Assembly (NCBI GenBank): GCA_009781525.1
Contig: WQXZ01000034.1
Span: forward strand, 1 to 12,405
DNA: 12,405 nt
Origin: Coriobacteriia bacterium
GTDB lineage: Bacteria; Actinomycetota; Coriobacteriia; Coriobacteriales; UBA8131
Direction: 5' to 3'
Below the pieces are notes generated by a model, which had not been told where the DNA came from, searched no databases, and saw only the letters and a program-made list of their open reading frames with translations. Each line of letters opens with the position of its first letter. Position 1 is the stretch's first letter. Below, piece by piece: positions 1 to 6,844 of this stretch. The position numbers were made by a program, and so were the translations under genes.

Positions 1-1
1 C

Positions 2-532
2 GTTGATCTGGCTGCTGAGTTGCTGACAAATGTTGCTGTGCGGGTTGTTACGGTTGTTAACTTTCCCCATGGAGATATGCCGACAGACCAGGTTTTATCG
101 CAAATCGATACAGTTGTTGCAGACGGGGTAGATGAGATCGACTACGTGATGGACGTAGCTGCAGCGTTGCGCGGTGACTGGGAGACTGTGGAGTATGGTA
201 TCTCTGCGGTTGTAGCGAGAGCTCACGAAAACGACAAAGTGCTGAAAGTAATTCTGGAGACATGCTTGCTTGATGACATGCAGATAACCCGTGCTTGCCA
301 GGTCGCGCAAGACTGTCAGGCAGACTATGTCAAGACATCGACAGGTTTCAGCACTGGTGGAGCAACAGTTGACGTTGTCAGACTGATGCGCTCTGTGGTG
401 GGGGAGAGCATGGGCATCAAAGCCTCTGGAGGTATCCGCTACCGCGAAAGCGCACTGGCTTTAGTCAGTGCTGGAGCAGACCGCATAGGCACTTCCAGCG
501 CATTGAAGATTATCGGAGCGATGAAAGAGTAG
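2..532 (+). CDS. deoC: deoxyribose-phosphate aldolase DeoC (3' part, start outside the window)
   Basis: Class I aldolase of nucleoside catabolism: 2-deoxyribose-5-phosphate is cleaved to acetaldehyde and glyceraldehyde-3-phosphate in the cytoplasm. The frame is open from base 2, so an internal TTG at 20 is not the start; 176 codons are visible of a family length near 220 and the first part of the TIM barrel is missing. Visible motifs are DEIDYV (the DeoC acid), DYVKTSTGF with the Schiff-base lysine near base 332, and GIKASGGIR with the second catalytic lysine near base 419. The end, AGADRIGTSSALKII, is the usual phosphate-binding strand. The gene ends in TAG and no clear terminator follows. 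Family membership is certain; only the start is unknown. Confidence 0.96.
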   Translation, partial: VDLAAELLTNVAVRVVTVVNFPHGDMPTDQVLSQIDTVVADGVDEIDYVMDVAAALRGDWETVEYGISAVVARAHENDKVLKVILETCLLDDMQITRACQVAQDCQADYVKTSTGFSTGGATVDVVRLMRSVVGESMGIKASGGIRYRESALALVSAGADRIGTSSALKIIGAMKE

Positions 533-582
533 TTGTTAAATCTATCTTTTTACACTATTTTGTGAATCTGGTAACGCTATAC

Positions 583-611
583 TTGACAGCACTTTACAAC
601 ACATTTATGTT
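583..611 (+). promoter_or_regulatory. sigma-A type promoter upstream of the TM2-domain gene
   Basis: A perfect -35 box TTGACA (583-588) is followed after exactly 17 bases by TATGTT (606-611, four of six matches to TATAAT). It lies between deoC and the next gene and would start transcription about 50 bases before that gene. It is the best promoter-like pair I saw in the window and probably drives at least the TM2 and M16 genes. Confidence 0.65.
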
Positions 612-614
612 GTA
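595..614. promoter_or_regulatory. dyad overlapping the -10 box, possible operator
   Basis: TACAACA (595-601) and TGTTGTA (608-614) are perfect inverted 7-base arms around a 6-base centre. The right arm covers most of the -10 box and the left arm lies in the spacer, a position where a dimeric repressor would block RNA polymerase. No regulator can be named from the sequence. Confidence 0.4.
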
Positions 615-622
615 CAGTGCGC

Positions 623-648
623 AAGCACCAAGTCTCTCTCCGGTGCTT
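623..648 (+). other. 5' leader hairpin before the TM2-domain gene
   Basis: AAGCACC (623-629) pairs with GGTGCTT (642-648) around a 12-base loop. The hairpin ends seven bases before the AAAGGGG ribosome binding site (655-661). No T tract follows, so it is not an intrinsic terminator; it might affect mRNA stability or translation. Confidence 0.35.
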
Positions 649-667
649 ACCATGAAAGGGGTAGGTG

Positions 668-1075
668 ATGAATACTGGAAACACGCCTCCGACTCAGCCG
701 AGTTATGAGGTTCCACCAGGTCCTGGTAGCTACCAGGTACCACCACCACCGGGCAATTATTCAGTGCCACCGAGCGGCTATTCGCATACGCCGATGCCTG
801 TGCGAGACAGCTGGGGAAGTGCGCAGAAGGACAAGTGGGTTGCCACGCTTCTGGCTGCTGTTTTAGGGCCTTTGGGAATTCACAAGTTCTATCTGGGTTA
901 CAAGAAGGAAGGGCAGATCATGCTGTTGGTCACGCTTGCTGGGTCGATTTTCACCCTTGGCTTTGCAGCAGCAGCAATGGGTATTGTCAGTATTATTGAA
1001 GCCGTGAATTATGTGATACTTACGCAGGAGGATTTCGAGCGTATCTACGTTTATGGCTATAAGGCGTGGTTTTAA
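668..1075 (+). CDS. TM2-domain membrane protein with a proline-rich N-terminus
   Basis: A 135-residue protein. Residues 1-55 are rich in Pro, Tyr and Ser and carry three repeats of Y-x-VPP (residues 13, 22 and 31, spaced exactly nine apart). Residues 55-115 match the TM2 domain: a lysine-rich entry, a first membrane segment ending in GPLGIHKFYLGY, then a longer hydrophobic segment at about 83-115. The Gly-Ile-His-x-Phe-Tyr-Leu-Gly turn is the family signature. The function of bacterial TM2 proteins is not well defined. ATG 668 is preferred to GTG 665 because AAAGGGG (655-661) is six bases from it. The TAA stop lies inside the ribosome binding site of the next gene, so the two are probably translationally coupled. 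The tyrosine/proline tail is presumably exposed and may bind partners (inference). Confidence 0.85.
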   Translation: MNTGNTPPTQPSYEVPPGPGSYQVPPPPGNYSVPPSGYSHTPMPVRDSWGSAQKDKWVATLLAAVLGPLGIHKFYLGYKKEGQIMLLVTLAGSIFTLGFAAAAMGIVSIIEAVNYVILTQEDFERIYVYGYKAWF

Positions 1076-1086
1076 GGGAGGCTTCG

Positions 1087-2349
1087 ATGTATCAGTTATC
1101 TACTCTAGATAACGGAATCAGAGTTTTCTCCGAGCGCATGAATAACGTGCGCTCGGTCTCTATTGGTGTCTGGTTTCGGGTTGGATCTCGTGACGAGCTA
1201 GTCGGGCAATACGGCTTATCGCATTTTCTAGAGCATATGTTCTTCAAGGGAACGAATAAGCGCGATGCACTGGCTATCGCTCAGGACTTCGAATCGCTTG
1301 GTGCTGAGCAGAATGCGTTTACCTCAAAAGAGTACACATGCTACTACTCGCGGGTCGTTGACGACAAGCTCGAACCGGTTTTTGAGATTATTGCAGACAT
1401 GCTGACAGACTCTTTGTTCGAGCAATCCGATATCGACTCAGAGCGCGAAGTGGTGATAGAAGAGATCGCTCGTTCCGAAGACACGCCGCAAGACTACATC
1501 TTCGAGTTATTCAGCGACGCTGCCATGCCCGGACACAATCTAGGTCGTCAGATCGCCGGTACTCGCGAGAGTGTCGGAAGCTTCGTGCATGATGATTGCG
1601 TCAACTACCTCCAGTCGCATTACAATGCAGAGAATTGTGTTGTTGTAGCCTGCGGAAATATCGAGCATGAGCTGCTACTTAAGTTAGTCGAAAGATACCT
1701 GGGCTCGATGCCGCGTAAGCCGAGGCGCACAAGAGACGATGCCGATGTTGTTGCTCTACCTTTCTCGCTGATGCAGAAAGATACGGAGCAGGCGCACCTG
1801 GTATATGGCACACGGGGCATTCCGCTAGGCGACGACGATCGTTTTGCAACTTCGCTGCTTGACTCGGCGCTTGGCGGCGGCATGTCTTCAAGGCTCTTCC
1901 AGGAGATAAGGGAGAAACGAGGCTTGGCCTACGCGGTCTTCTCCACAACTGTTTCATACATTGGCGCAGGAAATTTCATGATCTATGTCGGCACACGGCC
2001 GGACAACCTGTATGAGGTCATGCAGATTATCGTCGATGAACTGAAGAAAATGCTGGATGCCGGGCTGGATGAGGCTGAGCTTGAGCGCATGAAGGACTAT
2101 CTTGTCGGACACACCGTGCTATCACAGGAATCGACCGCTTCAAGGATGATCAGAATAGGGAGAAATGCGATCAACGACCTGCCGATACTAAGCTTGGATG
2201 AGTCAATCGAGCGGTATCGAGCTGTGTCGCTTGATGACATTATGAGAGTTGCTGAGCGGGTGTTAGTTGCTGCTCCGACGGTTGCAGTTATATCGCCGCT
2301 TGAGACCGATGAGCTTCAGACGGGGCTCAGCAGTATTCTGGCGCAGTAG
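1087..2349 (+). CDS. M16 family zinc metallopeptidase
   Basis: A 420-residue single-subunit M16 peptidase related to the processing-peptidase/YmxG group. The inverted zinc motif HFLEH is at residues 46-50, with the third ligand glutamate at about residue 126 in VVIEEIARSEDTP; the 76-residue distance from the last histidine is normal. The second half has the conserved GGGMSSRLFQEIREK segment (263-277) and GLAYAVFS. Both halves of the clam-shell fold are present, so the enzyme looks complete and active. There is no signal peptide, so it is probably cytoplasmic; substrates are unknown. ATG 1087 is chosen because AAGGGAGG (1074-1081) is five bases upstream; GTG 1066 would add seven residues and has no better site. 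Genes of this family are often found beside pnp or dap genes in Gram-positive bacteria, as here with dapB. Confidence 0.93.
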   Translation: MYQLSTLDNGIRVFSERMNNVRSVSIGVWFRVGSRDELVGQYGLSHFLEHMFFKGTNKRDALAIAQDFESLGAEQNAFTSKEYTCYYSRVVDDKLEPVFEIIADMLTDSLFEQSDIDSEREVVIEEIARSEDTPQDYIFELFSDAAMPGHNLGRQIAGTRESVGSFVHDDCVNYLQSHYNAENCVVVACGNIEHELLLKLVERYLGSMPRKPRRTRDDADVVALPFSLMQKDTEQAHLVYGTRGIPLGDDDRFATSLLDSALGGGMSSRLFQEIREKRGLAYAVFSTTVSYIGAGNFMIYVGTRPDNLYEVMQIIVDELKKMLDAGLDEAELERMKDYLVGHTVLSQESTASRMIRIGRNAINDLPILSLDESIERYRAVSLDDIMRVAERVLVAAPTVAVISPLETDELQTGLSSILAQ

Positions 2350-2402
2350 GTAATCGAGCCAGACAGGCTTAGAGGCATTTACAAAGAAGGAGGATGTGTG
2401 AA

Positions 2403-3200
2403 ATGACCAGGGTAATCTTTAACGGCTATCTCGGCAGGATGGGACAGACGGTTGTACCGGTTCTGGACTCCACTGAGGGAATTGAGGTTTCGGCAGTATG
2501 CGATATTGCTTCCAGTGAGAAGTCGTATACTCTGCCATCAGGTAAGGTTGTCCCGGCTTTCAGCGACTTGAAAGAGTGTCTTGCAGAGACTGACGCGACC
2601 GTGCTTGTCGACTTTACCGCTCCTGTTGCTATCGAAGGGTCTTTGCGTACCGCATTACCGACCGGAATCAACTGCGTTGTCGGTACCACAGGGGTTTCTG
2701 TTGAACTGTTGACCGATCTTTATCAGCTCGCTCCCGAGGGCGCAACCCTTTTCTGTGCGCCGAACTTTGCATTGGGTGCCGTGTTGATGATGGCTTTCGC
2801 TCGCCAGGCAGCTGCCTACTTTGCTGACGTAGAGGTAATCGAGTTCCACCACAATGGCAAAGCTGATGCGCCTAGTGGCACTGCGATTTCGACCGCACGG
2901 CAAATGGCTGCGATTCGTCAAGCAGCAGGTGTGGTTTCTGCAAGCCCAGGTGTCGAGAGCGAGCTGGAATACAAGGGTGCCCGCGGCGCGAACGTCGACG
3001 GCGTTCCTGTACATGCAGTCAGAGCTGCAGGCTATGTGGCATCGCAAGAGGTGATACTCTCGTCTCCAGGTGAGCTGCTGCGAATCGTACATGACAACAT
3101 TGACCGGACGTCATACCTACCTGGAATTCTACTGGCTGTTAAATCAGTCGAAGAGAGAAGCGGCTTGATTGTCGGTCTAGAAGAATTGATAGATCTTTAA
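2403..3200 (+). CDS. dapB: 4-hydroxy-tetrahydrodipicolinate reductase DapB
   Basis: Reduces the DapA product to tetrahydrodipicolinate with NAD(P)H in the lysine/diaminopimelate pathway, which supplies lysine and peptidoglycan precursor. The 265-residue protein has the N-terminal nucleotide-binding loop NGYLGRMG (7-14), VVGTTG (92-97), and the C-terminal signature HHNGKADAPSGTA (149-161). In that signature H149 and K153 correspond to the E. coli catalytic pair H159 and K163. ATG 2403 is preferred over ATG 2394: AAGGAGG (2387-2393) would abut 2394 but is nine bases from 2403, and the family normally begins just before the R-V-I strand. The gap from the M16 stop is 53 bases with no obvious promoter, so it is probably in the same transcript. 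Confidence 0.97.
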   Translation: MTRVIFNGYLGRMGQTVVPVLDSTEGIEVSAVCDIASSEKSYTLPSGKVVPAFSDLKECLAETDATVLVDFTAPVAIEGSLRTALPTGINCVVGTTGVSVELLTDLYQLAPEGATLFCAPNFALGAVLMMAFARQAAAYFADVEVIEFHHNGKADAPSGTAISTARQMAAIRQAAGVVSASPGVESELEYKGARGANVDGVPVHAVRAAGYVASQEVILSSPGELLRIVHDNIDRTSYLPGILLAVKSVEERSGLIVGLEELIDL

Positions 3201-3203
3201 GTG

Positions 3204-3232
3204 CATCATCTCAGAGTCATTGAGCAATGATG
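3204..3232 (+). other. hairpin between dapB and dapA
   Basis: CATCAT plus CTCA (3204-3213) pairs with TGAG and ATGATG (3221-3224 and 3227-3232), leaving a 7-base loop and a 2-base bulge. It fills most of the short gap before the dapA ribosome binding site. No T run follows directly, so termination is unlikely; it could be an mRNA processing or stability element. Confidence 0.3.
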
Positions 3233-3257
3233 AACGAATAACATTTTTGGAGGAAAA

Positions 3258-4151
3258 ATGACAAGAAAACCTGCATTTGGCCGTTTGCTTACTGCAATGG
3301 CTACACCGTTTGGACCAGACCTGGAGCTTGACCTTGATCGCGCGCAGGAGCTGGCTGTCAGCCTGATCAGCAGGGGAAACGATGGCTTGATCATCTCCGG
3401 CACAACCGGCGAGTCACCGACAATGTCCAGAGCGGAGAAACTGAGCCTGTTCAAAGCAGTCCTCGAAGCACTGGATGGGGCGGCACCGGTCATCGCAAAT
3501 GTTGGCAGCAACAACACCGCCGACTCTGTCTCTTTTGCCAAAGAAGCCGAAGCACTCGGTGCTAATGGCCTGATGGCGGTCGTGCCCTACTACAACAAAC
3601 CCCCACAGGAGGGACTCTATCGCCACTTTAAAGCAATTGCTGAGGCAGTTGACATTCCTGTGATCCCCTACAACATCCCAGGCCGAAGCGTTATTAATAT
3701 GGAGACAAGCACGACCCTTCGCCTGGCACATGACGTACCAAATATCATGGCTGTCAAAGAGGCTTCAGGTAAGCTGGATCAGATCTCTGATATCGCCTCA
3801 CAGGCTCCGGAAGGGTTTGTCGTCTACGCTGGCGACGATGAGATTACTTTACCGCTGATGGCTTTGGGTGGATATGGTGTGATTGCCACAATCGGCAACC
3901 TAACACCTGAGCGGATGCGTGAGATTGTCTACCTGATGGCAGATGGCGAGACCGCAAAAGCCCTTGAGGCACACCTTGCCTTGCAGCCACTGATGAAGGA
4001 ACTGTTTGTGACTACGAATCCGATTATGCTCAAGGCTGCTCTGAAGCTTACAGGCTGTGATATCGGTGGAGTAAGATTGCCGCTGGTAGATGCAACAGAA
4101 GCACAGATTGCAGGCATCGAGCAAGTAATGAAAGCTGTTGGCGTACTTTAA
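3258..4151 (+). CDS. dapA: 4-hydroxy-tetrahydrodipicolinate synthase DapA
   Basis: Condenses pyruvate with aspartate semialdehyde, the first committed step of the diaminopimelate branch, just before the DapB reaction. The 297-residue TIM-barrel protein has full family length. Catalytic residues are all present: T49-T50 in GTTGES, Y111/Y112 in VVPYYNKPP, Y138 and R143 in PYNIPGRS, and the Schiff-base lysine K167 in MAVKEASG. GDDEITLPLMALGGYGVIA is the usual C-terminal part of the barrel. ATG 3258 has GGAGG (3249-3253) four bases upstream. The gene sits 57 bases after dapB and is most likely co-transcribed with it. No lysine-specific riboswitch was recognised upstream of either gene. Confidence 0.97.
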   Translation: MTRKPAFGRLLTAMATPFGPDLELDLDRAQELAVSLISRGNDGLIISGTTGESPTMSRAEKLSLFKAVLEALDGAAPVIANVGSNNTADSVSFAKEAEALGANGLMAVVPYYNKPPQEGLYRHFKAIAEAVDIPVIPYNIPGRSVINMETSTTLRLAHDVPNIMAVKEASGKLDQISDIASQAPEGFVVYAGDDEITLPLMALGGYGVIATIGNLTPERMREIVYLMADGETAKALEAHLALQPLMKELFVTTNPIMLKAALKLTGCDIGGVRLPLVDATEAQIAGIEQVMKAVGVL

Positions 4152-4180
4152 CAGTACGTCTATGCAGGTGAATACTATCT

Positions 4181-4208
4181 GAGGGTATGCCAGTAATGGT
4201 GTACCCTC
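4181..4208 (+). other. strong hairpin with a GTAA tetraloop after dapA
   Basis: Bases 4181-4192 pair with 4197-4208 to give a 12-bp stem closed by a GTAA loop (GNRA class), with two internal G-U pairs and seven outer Watson-Crick pairs (GAGGGTA with TACCCTC). It begins 29 bases after the dapA stop. Only a mixed sequence follows, not a T run, so it is either a weak terminator or a stable part of the RNase J leader; the latter fits the other leader structures better. Confidence 0.55.
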
Positions 4209-4231
4209 TGGTAGACTGTATTCAGGACGAA

Positions 4232-4292
4232 ACAGCCACTGTAGGCTGTATTGATAGTTGGTTTCCGCAGCATGATTTGTATAGCTGGCTGT
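4232..4292 (+). promoter_or_regulatory. leader with alternative pairings before RNase J
   Basis: ACAGCC (4232-4237) can pair with GGCTGT at 4244-4249 (6-base loop). Alternatively, with one more base, ACAGCCA can pair with TGGCTGT at 4286-4292. The two pairings exclude each other. The leader also has a 12-base near repeat, GTAGACTGTATT (4211-4222) and GTAGGCTGTATT (4241-4252). This looks like a switchable leader but belongs to no riboswitch class I recognise. No convincing promoter pair was found here; TTGATA at 4251 lacks a good -10. Confidence 0.3.
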
Positions 4293-4322
4293 AGAAATAG
4301 GATATCGTTAGAGGAGTTTTAG

Positions 4323-6173
4323 ATAGTAGATAATAAGAATAACCAGCCTAGGGATTCACGCAACCGAAACAACAAAAATGGCTCAAGTCAAAATGATAAC
4401 GCACAAAAAGCGAACTCTCAGCAGGCTTCGCAACAGGCTGGAAACGAAAAACAGGCGCAGACAAATAATTCTGGAGGTAATAATCAAAGGCGACGCTCAA
4501 GCAATAAGCAGCTTAAACAACTGAAGATTATTCCGCTTGGTGGATTGGATAGCATTGGCAAGAATATGACTGTCTTCGAGTATGGCTCGAAGATGATTGT
4601 TGTTGATGCCGGGTTGATGTTTCCTGATGATGACCATCCGGGAGTCGACCTGATTCTGCCAGACTACACCTATCTGCTTGAGCACGCAGACCAGCTGCAG
4701 GCAGTGGTTATCACGCATGGCCATGAGGATCACACAGGTGCTCTTCCATATCTGTTAAAGGATCTGGATCTGCCAGATCTGAAGATATATGGTTCAAAAC
4801 TGACTCTCGGTTTGATTGAGGGAAAGCTGGCAGAGCACCGCATCAAGAACCCGCCATTTGTCGAGGTCGCTGCAGGACAACAGGTCAGTATCGGTGAGTT
4901 CAAGCTCAACTTCTTCAGTGTGAACCATTCGATTCCAGCAGCACTGGGAGTTTTTATCCAGACTCCAGCCGGAAACGTTTTACATACAGCTGACTTCAAG
5001 CTGGATCAAACTCCGATAGATGGTGTGTACACCGACTTTGCTGCGATCACTCGCTTTGCTGAGATAGGTGTTGATCTGATGATGTCAGACTCGACCAATG
5101 CACTGAATCGTGGCTTCACTCAGTCCGAGGCGGAGGTTGGCAAAGAGCTGTTCACTATAATCAAGAATGCACCGAAACGAGTGATAGTTGCATCGTTTTC
5201 AAGTCATATCCACCGAATTCAGCAGATCTGTGATGCGGCTATTGCAGCAGGTCGGAAGATTGCGGTAACGGGGCGATCGATGCTGACCAATACTCAGATC
5301 GCTCGTGAGCTAGGCTACTTGAAAGTGCCGGAGAATAGCCTGATTGATGCCTATGATACTGGTAGTATTCCTGCGAAAGACCTGGTGATACTGTGTACGG
5401 GCAGCCAGGGAGAGCCGCTGTCAGCATTAGCGCGTATGGCAAATGGTGACCACCGAACTGTTCCGATCGAGTCTGGCGACACGGTTATTATCTCTGCGTC
5501 ACCGGTACCTGGTAACGAAAAAGCTGTTACCAGAGTGGTGAATGCGCTGTCAAAGATCGGTGCCGAAGTCTACGACCGCCAACGTGCGCTAGTGCACGTC
5601 TCTGGGCATGCAAGTGCTGAAGAGCTAAAGCTGATGATGGTAATGGCAAAGCCAAAAGGGTTTATGCCGATTCATGGTGAGGTGAGGCAACTCAGAACTC
5701 ATGCCAAGCTGGCTGAAGACGTGGGTATACCAAAACGCTCGATCTTTGTTCTAGATACAGGCGACTGCGTAATACTTGAAGATGGCAAGCTGAAACGAGG
5801 AGAGCCGGTAGAGAGCGGCATCGTGTATGTCGACGGTCTGTCGGTCGGAGATATCTCCCAGGTGGTTTTGAAGGATCGCCAAACTCTGGCGTCAGACGGA
5901 GTAGTAACGGTAGTCTGCCAGATACGCGCAAAGGGCGGGAAGCCCGTAGGAACCCCAGAGATCATCATGCGCGGAGTTACCGGTAGCGAAGACAACGAGC
6001 TGCTATCAGACCTGATCAGAATCGTAGAGACAACAGCGACGAACCTGGCAAACAACAACAAGCGGATGGACACGGGTCAGCTGCGTCGAGCAGTCCGTGA
6101 AAGAGTATCCAGCGTTCTATGGGAGAGAAGCCGGATGAGACCGATGATTATCCCCCTCATCATCGAAGTCTGA
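4323..6173 (+). CDS. rnj: ribonuclease J with basic Asn/Gln-rich N-terminal extension, apparent ATA start
   Basis: Metallo-beta-lactamase/beta-CASP nuclease for 5'-to-3' exo- and endonucleolytic mRNA and rRNA processing. Counting from ATA 4323 it has 616 residues. Residues 1-67 are a low-complexity extension rich in N, Q, R, K and S. The nuclease begins at LKIIPLGGLDSIG (67-79). Metal ligands are HGHEDH (132-137), H202 and D224 in HTADFKLD; beta-CASP motifs are SFSSHIHRI (from about 292), CTGSQGE, HVSGHAS (425-431) and PIHGE (450-454). The C-terminal domain is complete, ending VLWERSRMRP and a short hydrophobic tail. The frame is open back to a TAG at 4320, and the first ATG/GTG/TTG in it is a TTG at 4545, inside the conserved core. 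ATA 4323 is six bases after GAGGAG (4311-4316). A base error (ATG read as ATA) is the main alternative. Function is certain, start is not. Confidence 0.93.
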   Translation: MVDNKNNQPRDSRNRNNKNGSSQNDNAQKANSQQASQQAGNEKQAQTNNSGGNNQRRRSSNKQLKQLKIIPLGGLDSIGKNMTVFEYGSKMIVVDAGLMFPDDDHPGVDLILPDYTYLLEHADQLQAVVITHGHEDHTGALPYLLKDLDLPDLKIYGSKLTLGLIEGKLAEHRIKNPPFVEVAAGQQVSIGEFKLNFFSVNHSIPAALGVFIQTPAGNVLHTADFKLDQTPIDGVYTDFAAITRFAEIGVDLMMSDSTNALNRGFTQSEAEVGKELFTIIKNAPKRVIVASFSSHIHRIQQICDAAIAAGRKIAVTGRSMLTNTQIARELGYLKVPENSLIDAYDTGSIPAKDLVILCTGSQGEPLSALARMANGDHRTVPIESGDTVIISASPVPGNEKAVTRVVNALSKIGAEVYDRQRALVHVSGHASAEELKLMMVMAKPKGFMPIHGEVRQLRTHAKLAEDVGIPKRSIFVLDTGDCVILEDGKLKRGEPVESGIVYVDGLSVGDISQVVLKDRQTLASDGVVTVVCQIRAKGGKPVGTPEIIMRGVTGSEDNELLSDLIRIVETTATNLANNNKRMDTGQLRRAVRERVSSVLWERSRMRPMIIPLIIEV

Positions 6174-6175
6174 TT

Positions 6176-6196
6176 CTGTGTGTGCATTTCACATAG
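6176..6196 (+). other. small hairpin just after the RNase J stop
   Basis: CTGTGTG (6176-6182) and CACATAG (6190-6196) form a 7-bp stem with one G-U pair and a 7-base loop, starting three bases after the stop. No T run follows, so termination is doubtful and read-through to the next gene is expected. Confidence 0.25.
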
Positions 6197-6232
6197 AGCA
6201 CGGTAGTACAGCAAAGGTTCGAGGTGAAAGCA

Positions 6233-6775
6233 ATGAGTGGGTTCTTATCCAGATTGCGGATGAAGATGCAGGCAAAGAGATCTGTCGAGAGCTTTTACAG
6301 TTTGATGGAGGCAGACTTCGATGATATCTGGGACATCGAAGTCAATAACAACCTACTTGTTGCACTTTCATTATGGCTGAGCAAGAAGAGTGACTATGGT
6401 GAAAACATCGAGTGCCTATCTGAGGCTGAAAGAGTTTTCTACACAGTAACCATACTTGAGCAAGAAGTTAACAACGGTGGGTTTGAGCAGTTCTTCTACA
6501 ACGACAGCGGAAGCCTCAGCGGTGCAGTAGTCAGCTCATATTCAGCTATCGGTGCTGAAACGGCAGCAGAAATATGTGCAAAAGCCATCAATAGTTTTCC
6601 GGTAGGCATCCCAGAGAACCGTATAGAGCGCGATGAGGTACTCGATAGTGTGTTTACCGATGAAATCAGCAGCATTTTGCAGCAATGTGACACTGAGTTC
6701 TACAGTTGCGCTGACGACCTAGTAGAACTGAGCTACAGATACATAATGGCCAACAGAGCAATGTTTACTCGCTAG
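6233..6775 (+). CDS. DUF4375 (DMP19-like) family protein
   Basis: A 180-residue soluble acidic protein. The segment EQEVNNGGFEQFFYNDSG (76-93), then a region with AIGAETAAEICAKAINSFP, is the core signature of DUF4375: an Asn-Gly-Gly-Phe-x-Gln-Phe-Phe stretch before a helix. The Neisseria member DMP19 is a DNA-mimic protein, but that role cannot be carried over from family membership alone. ATG 6233 is preferred because GAGG (6221-6224) is eight bases upstream; GTG 6224 is possible, with AAAGG (6213-6217) six bases ahead of it, and would add three residues. The gene follows RNase J by 59 bases and is followed by the HD gene after 69, so co-transcription is likely. No membrane segment or signal peptide is visible. 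Confidence 0.75.
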   Translation: MSGFLSRLRMKMQAKRSVESFYSLMEADFDDIWDIEVNNNLLVALSLWLSKKSDYGENIECLSEAERVFYTVTILEQEVNNGGFEQFFYNDSGSLSGAVVSSYSAIGAETAAEICAKAINSFPVGIPENRIERDEVLDSVFTDEISSILQQCDTEFYSCADDLVELSYRYIMANRAMFTR

Positions 6776-6844
6776 TATAGTGAGCGCATGCAAAGTGATA
6801 GGGTGGACTCTAACGTAAACAAGCTATGGAAAGAAAGGTTAGCC

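Noticed and set aside
2655..3092. A 145-codon - strand frame opposite dapB
   Set aside because: It is antisense to a well-conserved gene and its protein has no recognisable features.
4181..4208. Intrinsic terminator of dapA
   Set aside because: The stem is strong but no T run follows, so it is listed as a hairpin of unknown role.
4378..4524. A 48-codon frame starting ATG 4378, overlapping the RNase J extension in another frame
   Set aside because: No ribosome binding site, and the in-frame N/Q/R-rich reading that joins the nuclease explains the same bases better.
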